This document shows positions 41,498-42,150 of a stretch of 42,150 nt of DNA, in pieces. The stretch spans positions 1-42,150 of the forward strand of contig JADLHW010000007.1 in assembly GCA_020848615.1 (NCBI GenBank), in the 5' to 3' direction. The notes under the pieces were generated by a model. It worked only from the letters and a program-made list of their open reading frames with translations. It had not been told where the DNA came from and did no database searches. Numbering within the stretch: position 1 is the stretch's first letter; each line of letters begins with the position of its first letter. Source of the stretch: Thermoleophilia bacterium (GTDB lineage Bacteria; Actinomycetota; Thermoleophilia; Miltoncostaeales; Miltoncostaeaceae). The translations under genes and the position numbers were made by a program.

Positions 41498-42150
41498 ATG
41501 GCCAAAGAGAAGTTCGACAGGTCCAAGCCTCACGTGAACGTGGGCACCATCGGCCACGTCGATCACGGCAAAACCACGCTCACGGCGGCCATCACGAAGG
41601 TCCTGAACGAGCGCATGGGCACCGGCGCTGCGATCGCCTACGACGAGATCGACAAGGCGCCGGAGGAGCGGGAGCGCGGCATCACCATCGCCACCGCCCA
41701 CGTCGAGTACGAGACCGAGAAGCGGCACTACGCGCACGTGGACTGCCCGGGCCACGCCGACTACATCAAGAACATGATCACCGGTGCGGCGCAGATGGAC
41801 GGCGCCATCCTGGTGGTGTCGGCCGCCGACGGCCCCATGCCGCAGACCCGCGAGCACATCCTGCTCGCCCGTCAGGTCGGCGTGCCGTCGATCGTGGTCT
41901 TCCTCAACAAGGCCGACATGGTCGACGACCCCGAGCTGCTCGAGCTCGTCGAGCTCGAGGTCCGCGAGCTGCTGTCCGAGTACGAGTTCCCCGGTGACGA
42001 GATCCCGGTGATCGCCGGCTCCGCCCTGAACGCCCTGAACGGCGACGCGGCCGCTGCCGAGAAGATCGTCGAGCTCATGGACGCCGTGGACGACTACATC
42101 CCGGAGCCCGAGCGCGAGATCGACAAGCCGTTCCTGCTCCCGATCGAGGA
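41498..42150 (+). CDS. tuf: elongation factor Tu, partial (3' end outside window)
   Basis: The ATG at 41498 opens a frame that runs off the window after about 217 codons; intact EF-Tu has about 395. [20 protein letters not shown], the P-loop [10 protein letters not shown], switch [39 protein letters not shown] and NKADMVDD are as in all EF-Tu. EF-Tu delivers aminoacyl-tRNA to the ribosome. AGGAG lies 9 nt upstream. It stands 8.3 kb from fusA and has its own promoter. Confidence 0.98.
   Translation, partial: MAKEKFDRSKPHVNVGTIGHVDHGKTTLTAAITKVLNERMGTGAAIAYDEIDKAPEERERGITIATAHVEYETEKRHYAHVDCPGHADYIKNMITGAAQMDGAILVVSAADGPMPQTREHILLARQVGVPSIVVFLNKADMVDDPELLELVELEVRELLSEYEFPGDEIPVIAGSALNALNGDAAAAEKIVELMDAVDDYIPEPEREIDKPFLLPIE

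Overview
This is a very GC-rich bacterial window built around the conserved transcription/translation superoperon: rpmG, tRNA-Trp, secE, nusG, rplK, rplA, rplJ, rplL, rpoB, rpoC, rpsL, rpsG, fusA, tuf, all on the + strand. Several features point to Actinomycetota: the high GC, frequent GTG/TTG starts, many start codons lying 6-9 nt after a TANNNT-like -10 box (leaderless style), an RpoC resembling the mycobacterial protein, a MenA-type prenyltransferase and an F420/deazaflavin-type (DDN) oxidoreductase. RpoB and RpoC are larger than in Mycobacterium, and there is a tocopherol-cyclase-like protein. Together these make a deep lineage such as Thermoleophilia plausible, but that placement is inference.

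Layout. 1-8.1 kb: accessory genes. These are a partial membrane-anchored cytochrome c (-), a YyaL-type thioredoxin-domain protein (-), a J-domain protein (+), a UbiA/MenA prenyltransferase (+), a small minus-strand operon (82-aa protein, HpnB-like glycosyltransferase, tocopherol-cyclase-like protein) and two small overlapping + genes. 8.2-11.9 kb: rpmG to rplL, with an L10-type leader and a CTG-started rplJ. 11.9-16.6 kb: first cargo block inside the superoperon, with two tandem subtilisin-like proteases, a 70-aa protein, a degraded fragment and a 163-aa minus-strand protein. 16.9-25.3 kb: rpoB and rpoC. 25.4-30.0 kb: second cargo block, with an M50 metalloprotease carrying an N-terminal zinc finger, PPK2, a truncated carbohydrate-binding-like fragment, a MepA-like (M74) peptidase and an exported protein. 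30.1-33.2 kb: rpsL, rpsG, fusA. 33.2-41.3 kb: third cargo block, with a dehydrogenase remnant, a small membrane protein and TetR regulator behind a 34-nt palindromic operator, a YdbS/YdbT-like PH-domain pair, and a minus-strand group of FAD/Fe-S oxidase, DDN-like protein and secreted seven-repeat beta-propeller. 41.3 kb to the end: tuf, with a recognisable promoter, a leader terminator and a CDS cut by the window edge.

The housekeeping gene order is intact, but three junctions (rplL/rpoB, rpoC/rpsL, fusA/tuf) each hold 4.8-8.3 kb of unrelated genes, many cell-envelope or extracellular. rpoB, rpsL and tuf therefore each need, and appear to have, their own promoter. No insertion sequence, integrase, CRISPR array or phage gene was recognised. 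The features most worth checking are the cargo-at-junctions architecture, the tandem protease pair in which only one member has a prodomain, the rare CTG start of rplJ, the TetR operator, the tuf leader terminator, the RpoB insertion, the 7 x 42-residue propeller and a 42-nt dispersed repeat.
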